This document shows positions 10,571 to 17,873 of a DNA stretch of 35,227 nt, piece by piece. This DNA comes from Longimicrobiaceae bacterium (lineage in GTDB: Bacteria > Gemmatimonadota > Gemmatimonadetes > Longimicrobiales > Longimicrobiaceae), in assembly GCA_035696245.1 (NCBI GenBank), contig DASRQW010000493.1, positions 1 to 35,227 of the forward strand, in the 5' to 3' direction. Position 1 is the first letter of the stretch, and the number at the start of each line of letters is the position of its first letter. A model generated the notes under the pieces. The model was given only the letters and a program-made list of their open reading frames with translations. It was not told where the DNA came from and did not search any database. Made by a program: the position numbers and the translations under genes.

Positions 10571-11065
10571 ATGGCAAAGCTGAAGATCGCGGAGCTGGGC
10601 GAGGACGTCCTCCGGCGCCGCGCCGACGAGGTGCCCGGCCCGGATGCCGAGCTGGACAGGCTGATCGACGACATGTTCGAGACGATGTACGACGCGGGCG
10701 GCATCGGCCTGGCCGCGCCGCAGATCGGCGTGTCGCGGCGCGTGATCGTGGTGGACGTGAAGGAGGAGGGCAGCGAGCCCTTCGTGCTCCTCAACCCGCG
10801 CATCGTGGAGAAGAGCGAGCGGCGCGAGAAGGGCGAGGAGGGCTGCCTGAGCATCCCCGGCATCTCCGGCGTGGTGGACCGGCCGGCCGAGATCGTGGTC
10901 GAGGGCCTGGACCGCGCGGGCAAGCCCGTGCGGATGGAGGCCGGCGAGCTGCTGGCGCGCTGCCTCCAGCACGAGGTCGACCACCTGGACGGCGTGCTGT
11001 TCATCGACCATCTCGGCCCCTTGAAGCGGAACATGCTGCTCAAGAAGTGGAAGAAGCGCACGTGA
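10571..11065 (+). CDS. def: Peptide deformylase
   Basis: Removes the N-formyl group from nascent proteins. All three catalytic blocks are present: GGIGLAAPQIG (43-53), EEGCLSIPG (Cys92, metal ligand) and QHEVDHLDG (His134, Glu135, His138). Length 164 is normal. A GGGAGA site precedes ATG 10571. Its stop overlaps the fmt GTG start in the sequence GTGA, so the formylating and deformylating enzymes are translationally coupled. Confidence 0.97.
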   Translation: MAKLKIAELGEDVLRRRADEVPGPDAELDRLIDDMFETMYDAGGIGLAAPQIGVSRRVIVVDVKEEGSEPFVLLNPRIVEKSERREKGEEGCLSIPGISGVVDRPAEIVVEGLDRAGKPVRMEAGELLARCLQHEVDHLDGVLFIDHLGPLKRNMLLKKWKKRT

Positions 11066-12006
11066 GGGTGCTCTTCTGGGGGACGCCGGAGTTCTCCATC
11101 CCCGCCCTGCGCGCGCTGGGCGAGGAGGGGCACGACGTGGTGGGCGTCGTCACGCAGCCCGACCGGCCGGCCGGTCGCGGGCGCGGCGTGCACATGTCCC
11201 CCGTGAAGCAGGACGCCATCGCCGAGGGCATCCCCGTGCTGCAGCCGGAGAAGGCGCGCGGCGACGAGTTCATGGCGCAGGTCCGCGCGCTCCAGCCGGA
11301 CGTCTCGGTCGTCGTGGCGTACGGGCAGATCCTGAAGCCCGAGGTGCTGGCGCTGCCGCGGCTGGGGTCGCTCAACATCCACGCTTCGCTGCTGCCGGAG
11401 CTGCGCGGCGCGGCGCCCATCCAGTGGGCCATCCTGCGCGGGCACGAGCAGTCCGGCGTCACCATCATGCGCATGGAGGCGGGGCTGGACAGCGGCCCCA
11501 TGCTGCTGCGCGTGGAGGAGCCCATCCGCGAGGACGAGTCGTCGAGCGAGCTTGCCGCGCGCCTGGCGGAGATCGGGGCCGAGGCGCTGGTGGAGACGCT
11601 GGCGATGCTGGAGGACGGCGAGGTCCAGGAGATCCCGCAGGACCTCGCCCTCGCCACGTACGCACCCAAGCTGAACCGCGAGACGGCGCGCATCGACTGG
11701 ACGCGCACCGCGGCCGAGGTCGCGCTGTGGATGCGCGGCATGGACGACGTGCCCGGCGCGTGGAGCACGCTCGGAGCCAAGGGCCCGGTCAAGCTCTTCC
11801 GCCCCCGCGTCGAATCGTCTTCGGGAGATGCGGAGCCGGGGACGGTGATCGAGGCCGACGCGGAGGCCGGCGTGCTGGTCGCCACGGGCGAGGGCGCGGT
11901 GCGCGTGCGCGAGGTGCAGCCGCCGGGCAAGCGCCGCATGGGCGCGGGCGAGTGGGTGCGCGGCCGCGGCGTCGCCGCCGGGGAGCGCTTTGGAGACGCC
12001 GCCTAG
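11062..12006 (+). CDS. fmt: Methionyl-tRNA formyltransferase
   Basis: Formylates initiator Met-tRNA using 10-formyl-tetrahydrofolate. It opens VRVLFWGTPEFSIPALRAL, carries the conserved HASLLPELRGAAPIQWA catalytic/folate block and a C-terminal OB-like domain (LFRPRVES onward, ending AAGERFGDAA). GTG 11062 overlaps the def stop by 4 nt and gives 314 residues; GTG 11047 is an alternative five codons upstream. The gene overlaps the following TenI/ThiE-like gene by 17 nt. Confidence 0.96.
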   Translation: MRVLFWGTPEFSIPALRALGEEGHDVVGVVTQPDRPAGRGRGVHMSPVKQDAIAEGIPVLQPEKARGDEFMAQVRALQPDVSVVVAYGQILKPEVLALPRLGSLNIHASLLPELRGAAPIQWAILRGHEQSGVTIMRMEAGLDSGPMLLRVEEPIREDESSSELAARLAEIGAEALVETLAMLEDGEVQEIPQDLALATYAPKLNRETARIDWTRTAAEVALWMRGMDDVPGAWSTLGAKGPVKLFRPRVESSSGDAEPGTVIEADAEAGVLVATGEGAVRVREVQPPGKRRMGAGEWVRGRGVAAGERFGDAA

Positions 12007-12628
12007 GCCCGTCCCCCCGCTCCACGCCGTCACCGACGACGCGGTCCTCGCGCGCCCGGACTTCCTCTCCGCCGCGCGGAGGGTGATCGAAGCGGGTGGC
12101 CCGCGCCTCGCGCTCCACCTGCGCGGCCCCGCGGCGAGCGGACGGGAGATGCACCGCCTCGCATCTTCCCTCGCCGCCGCCGCGAACGATGCGGGCGCGA
12201 CCCTGATCGTGAACGACCGCGTGGACGTGGCGCTCGCGGCCGGCGCGCACGGCGTGCAGATCGGCGCGCGCGGGCTGCTTCCGGGAGATGCACGGCGGCT
12301 GGTGGGAGATGCGCGGCTGCTCGGCGTCTCCGTCCACTCCGCGGCCGAGGCGGAAGCGGCGGTGGATGCACGGCCGGACTTCTTTCTCGCCGGTACGGTG
12401 TACCAGACCGCGTCGCATTCCGGGAAGCCGGCGGATGGCCTGCAAGCCATCTCCCGTCTCGCGCCCTTCGCCGTCCCGCTGATCGCCATCGGCGGCATCA
12501 CGCCGGAGCGCGTGCCGGCCGTGCTCGCCGCGGAAGCCACGGGCATCGCCGCGATCCGCGGCATCTGGGATGCGGCGGACGAGGGGGAGGCGGTTCGGAA
12601 GTACCTGGCGAGGCTGCCTGGCGGTTGA
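11990..12628 (+). CDS. tenI: TenI-like thiazole tautomerase (ThiE-family fold)
   Basis: 212-residue TIM-barrel protein of the ThiE/TenI family. Features resemble Bacillus TenI: LGVSVHSAAEA (the His equivalent to the TenI active-site His), VYQTASHSGKPADGL and IAIGGITPERVPAVLAAEATGIAAIRGI. Residues expected in ThiE are missing: the QLREK-like phosphate motif reads HLRGP, and the TPTK loop reads TASH. TenI aromatises the ThiG product, which fits thiS and thiG downstream. Many pipelines would call this thiamine-phosphate synthase, and that remains possible. The TTG start at 11990 follows GGGGAG and overlaps fmt. The final codons and TGA stop lie inside an R1 repeat (12618-12673). Confidence 0.75.
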   Translation: METPPRPVPPLHAVTDDAVLARPDFLSAARRVIEAGGPRLALHLRGPAASGREMHRLASSLAAAANDAGATLIVNDRVDVALAAGAHGVQIGARGLLPGDARRLVGDARLLGVSVHSAAEAEAAVDARPDFFLAGTVYQTASHSGKPADGLQAISRLAPFAVPLIAIGGITPERVPAVLAAEATGIAAIRGIWDAADEGEAVRKYLARLPGG

Positions 12629-12673
12629 ACCCGCAGCAACGACTGCGCAAAGTCGGCCTACGGGGACTAACCC
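12618..12673 (+). repeat. Two-hairpin repeat R1, copy 2
   Basis: Degenerate copy: first hairpin GCGGTTGAACCCGC with one mismatch, second stem reduced to AGTC/GACT. It overlaps the end of the preceding gene, and the TGA at 12626-12628 is part of the repeat. Confidence 0.75.
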
Positions 12674-12717
12674 CGAGGCTTCCATCGGTGATGAGGTTCG
12701 GGCACGCAGCGAAGCCC

Positions 12718-12780
12718 CAACCCTCTCCCGCTTGCGGGGGAGGGTGCGAGCCTAAGCGAGCGGGAGGGGGCGCTTCCGCT
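12718..12780 (+). repeat. GC-rich repeat R2, copy 2
   Basis: CAACCCTCTCCCGC / GCGGGGGAGGGT palindrome followed by an AAGCGAGCGGGAGGGGGCGC tail ending CTTCCGCT, closely matching 4337-4408. It lies 45 bp after R1 copy 2. Confidence 0.75.
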
Positions 12781-12813
12781 GCGACGAGAGGCCGGTTCGC
12801 AGGCAGCTTCTGC

Positions 12814-12868
12814 CTGGCGGTTGAAACCGCGGCAACGACTGCGCAAAGTCCGCCTTCGCGGACTAACG
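12814..12868 (+). repeat. Two-hairpin repeat R1, copy 3
   Basis: Near-identical to copy 1 at 4235, with both hairpins intact. The 555-bp gap 12629-13183 holds R1 copies 2 and 3, R2, R3 and the 160-bp inverted-repeat arm. I see no gene in it. Confidence 0.8.
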
Positions 12869-12921
12869 GCGCGGTGGGGAGTTCGGTGCGGCGCCTGGCT
12901 CCTGCGCATGCGGAAGGGCGT

Positions 12922-12947
12922 CGGATGCGATGAATCGCACCCCTACA
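12922..12947 (+). repeat. 26-bp palindromic-core repeat R3, copy 1
   Basis: CGGA + TGCGATGAATCGCA + CCCCTACA. The core has 6-bp inverted arms TGCGAT/ATCGCA. It differs by one base from the copies at 21858 and 29585. Confidence 0.85.
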
Positions 12948-13009
12948 CATCCGGGCTGCTTCGCGGTGTTTGAGGAAGTCGCGGCAGCGACCTTCGACCA
13001 TGCGGCGGC

Positions 13010-13168
13010 GCTGCTCGACCCGCCCATCCGCAGCGCGCAGCGCGAGTCGCCAGCGCAGCAGGGGCGAGGGGCAACGCTCGACTCATACCATGCCTCGGCG
13101 GCGCCAATGGCGTGCCTTCCCCCGCTTGCGGGGGAGGGCAGGCGAGCCTTGCGAGCCGGGTGAGGGCC
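13010..13168 (+). repeat. Left arm of a long inverted repeat
   Basis: About 160 bp. It matches the reverse complement of 18912-19072 at both ends: GCTGCTCGACCC and CAGCGCGCAGCGCGAGTC on one side, the CCTTCCCCCGCTTGCGGGGG block and CGAGCCGGGTGAGGGCC on the other, with a diverged middle. It stops 15 bp before the thiS start codon. Confidence 0.8.
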
Positions 13169-13183
13169 CTTTCAGGAGCACCA

Positions 13184-13402
13184 ATGCCGAACGATACCCT
13201 GGTCCCCGTCCGCATCAACGGCGACCTTCGCGACATCCCCGCCGGCCTCACGGTCGCCGGGCTGCTCGGCCACCTAGACCTCCATCCGCGGATGGTCGTC
13301 GTCGAGCGCAACGGCGAGATCCTGCGCCGCGACGCGCTGGAATCCACGTCCGTCGACGCCGGCGACTCGCTGGAGCTGGTGCACTTCGTCGGCGGCGGCT
13401 GA
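13184..13402 (+). CDS. thiS: Sulfur carrier protein ThiS
   Basis: 72-residue ubiquitin-like protein that carries the thiocarboxylate sulfur for the thiazole ring of thiamin. It has the expected VRINGDLRDIPAGLTVAGLL N-terminal strand, ERNGEILRRD, and the obligatory Gly-Gly C-terminus (VHFVGGG, one extra Gly). AGGAG is 5 nt before ATG 13184. The frame is open upstream, but that part is repeat sequence. thiG follows after a 225-bp gap. No ThiF or ThiO/ThiH gene is in the window. Confidence 0.92.
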   Translation: MPNDTLVPVRINGDLRDIPAGLTVAGLLGHLDLHPRMVVVERNGEILRRDALESTSVDAGDSLELVHFVGGG

Positions 13403-13417
13403 TCGGCGGAGACGCCG

Positions 13418-13547
13418 CGCATCTACCGATCGGCTGAGGTGCCGCGCATCTACAGTGAAGATGTATGACGTCGATGGAGACGAGCCGGGTTTTGCGAGAT
13501 GTGGGACGACGAGAAGCACTGCATCTACCGATGTGTTCGGGAGATGC
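13418..13547. repeat. CATCTACCGA-type motif cluster between thiS and thiG
   Basis: CGCATCTACCGAT near 13420, CGCATCTACAG near 13446, then GCATCTACCGAT and TCGGGAGATGC (13520-13547) as a near-inverted pair. No TPP riboswitch motif is visible in this gap. Confidence 0.5.
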
Positions 13548-13627
13548 GGGGCGATGAAGTGACCGGGCCGCCGCGGCGGACGGATGGAAGAGACGTGCAA
13601 CGCGGCGCGGGCCGCACGGAGGGATAG

Positions 13628-14437
13628 ATGACCGAGATCGCGATGGTGCCGGAGGTGGACGCGGGCGACGAGCCGCTGGTGATCGCGGGGCGCACCATGC
13701 GCTCGCGGCTGCTGGTGGGCACGGGCAAGTACCGCGACAACGAGCAGATGGTGCAGGCCATCGAGGCCAGCGGTGCCGAGGTGGTGACCGTGGCCGTGCG
13801 CCGCGTGGACCTGGACCGAACCAAGGAGGAGGGCGTCCTCTTCCACCTGGACCCCGAGCGCTACCTGCTGCTCCCCAACACCGCCGGCTGCTACACGGCC
13901 GAGGACGCGATCCGCTACTCGCGCCTGGCGCGCGCCGCCGGCTTCACCGACTGGGTGAAGCTGGAGGTGATCGGCGACCAGGAGACGCTGCTGCCGGACG
14001 CCGAGGCGACGCTGAAGGCCGCGCGGGAGCTGGTGGCGGACGGCTTCAAGGTCCTCGCCTACACCAACGACGACCTCATCACCGCGCTGCGGCTGGAGGA
14101 CGCGGGCTGCGCGGCGGTGATGCCGCTCGCCTCGCCCATCGGCAGCGGATTGGGGCTGGTCAACCCGTTCAACATCCGCACGATCAAGTCGCGCCTGAAG
14201 GTGCCCGTGATCGTCGATGCCGGCGTGGGCACGGCGTCGGACGCGGCGGTCACGATGGAGCAGGGCGTGGACGGCATCCTGATGAACACCGCGCTGGCCG
14301 AGGCGCAGGAGCCGGTGCGAATGGCGCGCGCCATGGCTCTGGCGACCGAGGCCGGGCGGCTGGCGTACCTGGCCGGCCGCATGCCGCGCCGCGAGCGCGC
14401 GGTGCCCAGCAGCCCCCGCCGCGGGATGCTGGATTGA
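13628..14437 (+). CDS. thiG: Thiazole synthase
   Basis: Forms the thiamin thiazole from deoxyxylulose 5-phosphate, an imine and ThiS-thiocarboxylate. It opens with [17 protein letters not shown], carries the Schiff-base Lys111 in [12 protein letters not shown], the phosphate-binding [15 protein letters not shown] and [14 protein letters not shown]. Length 269 is normal. GAGGG precedes ATG 13628. rsmB begins 16 bp after the stop, so the thiazole genes appear to head the downstream operon. Confidence 0.95.
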   Translation: MTEIAMVPEVDAGDEPLVIAGRTMRSRLLVGTGKYRDNEQMVQAIEASGAEVVTVAVRRVDLDRTKEEGVLFHLDPERYLLLPNTAGCYTAEDAIRYSRLARAAGFTDWVKLEVIGDQETLLPDAEATLKAARELVADGFKVLAYTNDDLITALRLEDAGCAAVMPLASPIGSGLGLVNPFNIRTIKSRLKVPVIVDAGVGTASDAAVTMEQGVDGILMNTALAEAQEPVRMARAMALATEAGRLAYLAGRMPRRERAVPSSPRRGMLD

Positions 14438-14453
14438 GCCGGAAGCCGCGCTC

Positions 14454-15767
14454 GTGAACGGACGGGTCACCCCCTCGCGCCGCGCCGCGCTGGACGTGCT
14501 GCGCCGCGTTCGCGCAGGCGAGCTGGCAGACCGCGCGCTCGACCAGGCCACCGGGCGCCTGGACCCGCGCGACCACGGCTTCACCCAGGAGCTGGTGTAC
14601 GGCACATTCCGCCTGCGCGGGCGGCTGGACCACCTGCTCGGCGGGCTGGTGAAGGGCGGCACGGCGGCGCTGGAGCCGGACGTGCTGGACGTGCTGCGCC
14701 TGGGCGCCTACCAGCTCCTGGAGATGGGCGGCGTCCCGGCCTACGCCGCCATCTCGCAGTCGGTCGATCTCGTGCGCATCGCGGGCTCGCCCAAGGCGGC
14801 GGGGCTGGTGAACGGCGTGCTCCAGAACCTCCAGCGCCGCGGCGACACCATCCCCGTACCCGACGCGGAGCAGGCCCCGGGCGACTACCTGTCCACCTGG
14901 GGCTCGCACCCGCGCTGGCTGGTCGACCGGTGGATCGGCAGATGGGGCGCGGAGGCCACGCGCTCGCTGGTGGATGCGGACAACACGCGTCCGGAGCTGT
15001 ACCTGCGCCCGCTCGGCATCTCCGTGGCGGAGGCGGTGGAACGGCTCGCGGCGGCGGGAATCGGCGCGGAGCCGGTCGCCTTCTCGCCCGATTCGTTGCG
15101 CGTGCTGCCGCCTGCGAGCGCCGCCGACGCGCTGGCCGCGGTCCCCGCGGTGGTGCAGGACCCCGCCGCGGCGCTCGTCGTGCGCTACGCCGCGGTGCCC
15201 GCGGGCGCGACGGTGCTCGACCTGTGCGCGGCGCCGGGCGGCAAGGCGTTCGGCCTCGCGTCCACCGCGGACCACGTCGTCGCGGCGGACAACTCGTACC
15301 GCCGCCTGGCGCGCGTGCGCGAGAACGCGCGGCGGCTGGACGCCGCGCACCGGGTGCGCGCCGTCGTCTCCGACGCTCGAAACCCCGCCTTCCGCCCGGC
15401 GGACGCGGTGCTGCTGGACGCGCCGTGCACGGGCACCGGCACCTTCCGCCGCCACCCGGACGGCCGCTGGCGCGTGGGCGAGGGCGATCTGGATGCGCTG
15501 GCGAAGCTCCAGGCGGAGCTGCTGGACGCCGCGGCGCCGCTGGTGCGCGGCGGCGGGCTGCTGGTGTACTCCACGTGCTCGCTGGAAGGGGAGGAGAACG
15601 AGGTGCAGATCGACGCCTTTCTCGGCCGTCACCCCGAGTTCTCCATCGAACCCCCGAACGATGCGGTGGATGCGGAGCTGCTGGACGACGCGGGCCGCCT
15701 CTCGGTGCTGCCGCAGCGGCAGGGCGTGGACGGTGCCTTCGCCGCGCGCCTGCGGAGGACGGCGTGA
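14454..15767 (+). CDS. rsmB: 16S rRNA m5C967 methyltransferase
   Basis: Two-domain enzyme of 437 residues that methylates cytosine 967 of 16S rRNA. Residues 1-135 or so form the NusB-like RNA-binding domain (ALDVLRRVRAGELADRAL; QELVYGTFRLRGRLDHLL). The SAM domain has VLDLCAAPGGKAF, DAPCTGTGTFRRHPDGRW and YSTCSLEGEENE, with the two family cysteines (PC and TC). GTG 14454 has GGAAG upstream. Its TGA overlaps the next gene's GTG (GTGA). rsmB next to def-fmt is a widespread order; here thiazole genes intervene. Confidence 0.93.
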   Translation: MNGRVTPSRRAALDVLRRVRAGELADRALDQATGRLDPRDHGFTQELVYGTFRLRGRLDHLLGGLVKGGTAALEPDVLDVLRLGAYQLLEMGGVPAYAAISQSVDLVRIAGSPKAAGLVNGVLQNLQRRGDTIPVPDAEQAPGDYLSTWGSHPRWLVDRWIGRWGAEATRSLVDADNTRPELYLRPLGISVAEAVERLAAAGIGAEPVAFSPDSLRVLPPASAADALAAVPAVVQDPAAALVVRYAAVPAGATVLDLCAAPGGKAFGLASTADHVVAADNSYRRLARVRENARRLDAAHRVRAVVSDARNPAFRPADAVLLDAPCTGTGTFRRHPDGRWRVGEGDLDALAKLQAELLDAAAPLVRGGGLLVYSTCSLEGEENEVQIDAFLGRHPEFSIEPPNDAVDAELLDDAGRLSVLPQRQGVDGAFAARLRRTA

Positions 15768-16636
15768 AGCCGGAGACGGTGAGGCGTCCACGCCCCGCGG
15801 CATCCGCCCTGCGCGTCCCGGCGGCGTCCGGCAGCCGCCGCGGGCGTATCGCGAAGCTCATCCTGGCGGTCATCGCCGGAAGCTTCGTGCTCGGCTACCT
15901 GGCCGTGACGCTGCTCTTCTTCCCCGGCTTCGGGCGCGACGCGATCGTCACGGTGCCCGACCTGCGCGGCCGTCCGTATGCCGAGGCGCGGGGGATGACG
16001 GACCACCTGGGCCTGGTGATCGCGCGCGGCACCGCGCTCCCGAACCCGCGGATCCCCGCGGGCGCCGTGCTGGCGCAGGAGCCCATGCCGGGGCAGGAGG
16101 TCACGCGCGGCGGGGCGGTGCACGTCATCCTCAGCGCGGGCCCCGTGAAGCGTCGCGTTCCGTCCATCGACGGGATGGACGTGGACGACGCCACGGCGCT
16201 GCTCCGGAAGTTCGGCTTCACGGTCCGCATCGTCCGCGTCGTGAACCCCGCGTACGAAGGCAGGGTGCTGGCGATCCGCCCCGCCGCCGGGGCCGAGGTG
16301 CCGCTGCCCGCGTTCGCGGACCTGACGGTGAGCGCCGGCCCGCCCAAGATCCTCGCCCCCAGCATCCTGGGCCTGCCGCTGGACGCGGCCGCGGCGAAGC
16401 TGGACGAATCCGGGCTGGAGCTGGGCCGCGTGCAGTACGACCCCGCGTCGGCCGCGCCGCTGGGCAGCGTGGCGTCGCAGCGGCCCGAGGCGGGCGACAG
16501 CATCCGCCAGGGCGGATCGGTGGGGGTGACGGTCTCGGGCAGCGCGCCCATCCAGGCCGTGCCGGTGCCGGCGGACTCGTCGCAGCCGCCCGTGCCGGTC
16601 GCGGCGGCACCGACGGCCCCGCCTCCGGCGAAGTAG
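15764..16636 (+). CDS. PASTA-domain membrane protein
   Basis: 290 residues: a basic N-terminus, one transmembrane helix (ILAVIAGSFVLGYLAVTLLF, about 30-50), then three PASTA repeats (beginning VTVPDLRGRPYAEARG, VPSIDGMDVDDATALL and APSILGLPLDAAAAKL) and an Ala/Pro-rich tail. PASTA domains bind peptidoglycan fragments and usually sit on Ser/Thr kinases or PBPs; no kinase or transpeptidase domain is present here. The GTG start overlaps the rsmB stop by 4 nt. A role in sensing or organising cell wall is inferred from the domain only. Confidence 0.9.
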   Translation: MKPETVRRPRPAASALRVPAASGSRRGRIAKLILAVIAGSFVLGYLAVTLLFFPGFGRDAIVTVPDLRGRPYAEARGMTDHLGLVIARGTALPNPRIPAGAVLAQEPMPGQEVTRGGAVHVILSAGPVKRRVPSIDGMDVDDATALLRKFGFTVRIVRVVNPAYEGRVLAIRPAAGAEVPLPAFADLTVSAGPPKILAPSILGLPLDAAAAKLDESGLELGRVQYDPASAAPLGSVASQRPEAGDSIRQGGSVGVTVSGSAPIQAVPVPADSSQPPVPVAAAPTAPPPAK

Positions 16637-16677
16637 CTGGCGGCGGGCTCTACATCTACGGAAGACGGACGAGACAG

Positions 16678-17238
16678 ATGGCGGAATCGCGCAGGCAGTG
16701 GATCATCGTGGGAGCCATCGTGCTCGTGCTCGCCGCGCTCATCGGAGCGGGGTGGACGATGCGCGGCCGCTTCGTGCCGGTGGACGTGGGCAGCCCTGCG
16801 CCCGACTTCGCCGTGCGCGACATGCAGGGGCGGCAGGTGAAGCTTTCCGATCTGCGCGGGCAGGTGGTGCTGCTGAACGTGTGGGCCACGTGGTGCGGAC
16901 CGTGCCGCGAGGAGATGCCCTCCATGCAGCGCCTCTACACGAAGCTCGCGCCGGAGGGGCTGCACGTGGTCGCGGTCAGCATCGACGCCACGGGCGCGTC
17001 GGCCGGCAGCGCGGAGCATCCGGGCGGCGACGTGGGGGCGTTCGTGCGGCAGTTCGGGCTCACCTTCCCGGTCTGGCTCGATCCCGAGGGCGAGACGAGC
17101 CGCCTGTATCGCACGACCGGTGTGCCGGAGTCGTTCGTGATCGACCGCGACGGCAGCATCGTGAAGAAGGTGATCGGGGCGACGGAGTGGGACACGCCCG
17201 ACAAGGTCGACCTCGTCCGCCGGCTGCTGAAGGAGTGA
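16678..17238 (+). CDS. TlpA/ResA-type thiol-disulfide oxidoreductase
   Basis: Membrane-anchored thioredoxin-fold protein of 186 residues with an N-terminal helix (WIIVGAIVLVLAALIGAGW) placing the catalytic domain outside the cytoplasm. Motifs: GSPAPDFAVRDMQGRQVKLS, the active site WATWCGPCREEMPSM (Cys73, Cys76), and TTGVPESFVIDRDGSIVKK with the cis-Pro region. Such proteins reduce apocytochromes or other extracytoplasmic thiols; no cytochrome c gene is nearby. The stop overlaps the next start (GTGA). Confidence 0.92.
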   Translation: MAESRRQWIIVGAIVLVLAALIGAGWTMRGRFVPVDVGSPAPDFAVRDMQGRQVKLSDLRGQVVLLNVWATWCGPCREEMPSMQRLYTKLAPEGLHVVAVSIDATGASAGSAEHPGGDVGAFVRQFGLTFPVWLDPEGETSRLYRTTGVPESFVIDRDGSIVKKVIGATEWDTPDKVDLVRRLLKE

Positions 17239-17873
17239 GCGGCCGCCTCTCGTTCCGGCGCCTGGCGGCGAACTGGGAGCTGAAGCTGGCCGCCCTGGCG
17301 ATGGCCGTGGTTCTATGGGCCGTGGCCAGCGCCGAGCAGGACGCGTCGTGGTGGCTGCCCGTGCGCGTGGAGGCGGTGGTGCGCGACCCCGGCTACGAGC
17401 TGGTGGGCGAGCCCGTGCCGTCCACCGTCCGCGTGCGCTTCGCGGGGCCGCGGCACGAACTGTGGAACCTGGGCCTGCGCCCGCCCGCGCTGGTGATGGA
17501 GGTCCACGAGGTGGGGGGCAGCGGCCTCTACCGCCTCTCTCCGCAGATGGTTCGCCTGCCCGAGCGCCTGGCCGCCGACCCGCGCCTCGTCCGTCCCGAG
17601 GCGGTGAACCCCGCCGTGGTGCGGCTCGACGTCCGCCCCCTGGCGGGGCATCCGTCCGGCACGCGGACCGGACCAGTGCCGGCCGGGGAGTCGCGGGCGG
17701 ACACCGCGTACGCGGGCGCACGCGCGAGCCTTCCGATCGGCTCCGCGGCGGGAGATTCGCAGATCGCGAATCCGTCGGACTCCGCGCATCTCCCGATCGT
17801 GCGGCGCGATTCGGCCGCCCCAGCATCTCCCGTCCGGCCCGCGCGGATCGATTCGGCGAGGGAACGGCCGTGA
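17235..17873 (+). CDS. YbbR/CdaR-like membrane protein
   Basis: 212 residues: basic start, one helix (LKLAALAMAVVLWAVAS), then YbbR-like beta segments (VRVEAVVRDPGYELVGEPVP; VRVRFAGPRHELWNLGL). CdaR proteins of this type regulate the diadenylate cyclase CdaA in Firmicutes, but no cyclase gene is in this window. The last 65 residues or so are low-complexity and contain CATCTCCCGA-type repeat motifs (17750-17830), so they are probably a non-conserved extension. GTG starts join it to tlpA upstream and tsaD downstream by 4-nt overlaps. Confidence 0.78.
   Translation: MSGRLSFRRLAANWELKLAALAMAVVLWAVASAEQDASWWLPVRVEAVVRDPGYELVGEPVPSTVRVRFAGPRHELWNLGLRPPALVMEVHEVGGSGLYRLSPQMVRLPERLAADPRLVRPEAVNPAVVRLDVRPLAGHPSGTRTGPVPAGESRADTAYAGARASLPIGSAAGDSQIANPSDSAHLPIVRRDSAAPASPVRPARIDSARERP

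Noticed and set aside
12629-13183. CRISPR-like array in the repeat-rich gap
   Set aside because: Repeats are of different families, unequal spacing and mixed structure; no regular spacer pattern and no cas genes.
13403-13627. TPP riboswitch before thiG, or before thiS
   Set aside because: Neither the CUGAGA nor the ACCUGA-type conserved motif is present; the gaps hold only repeat motifs.
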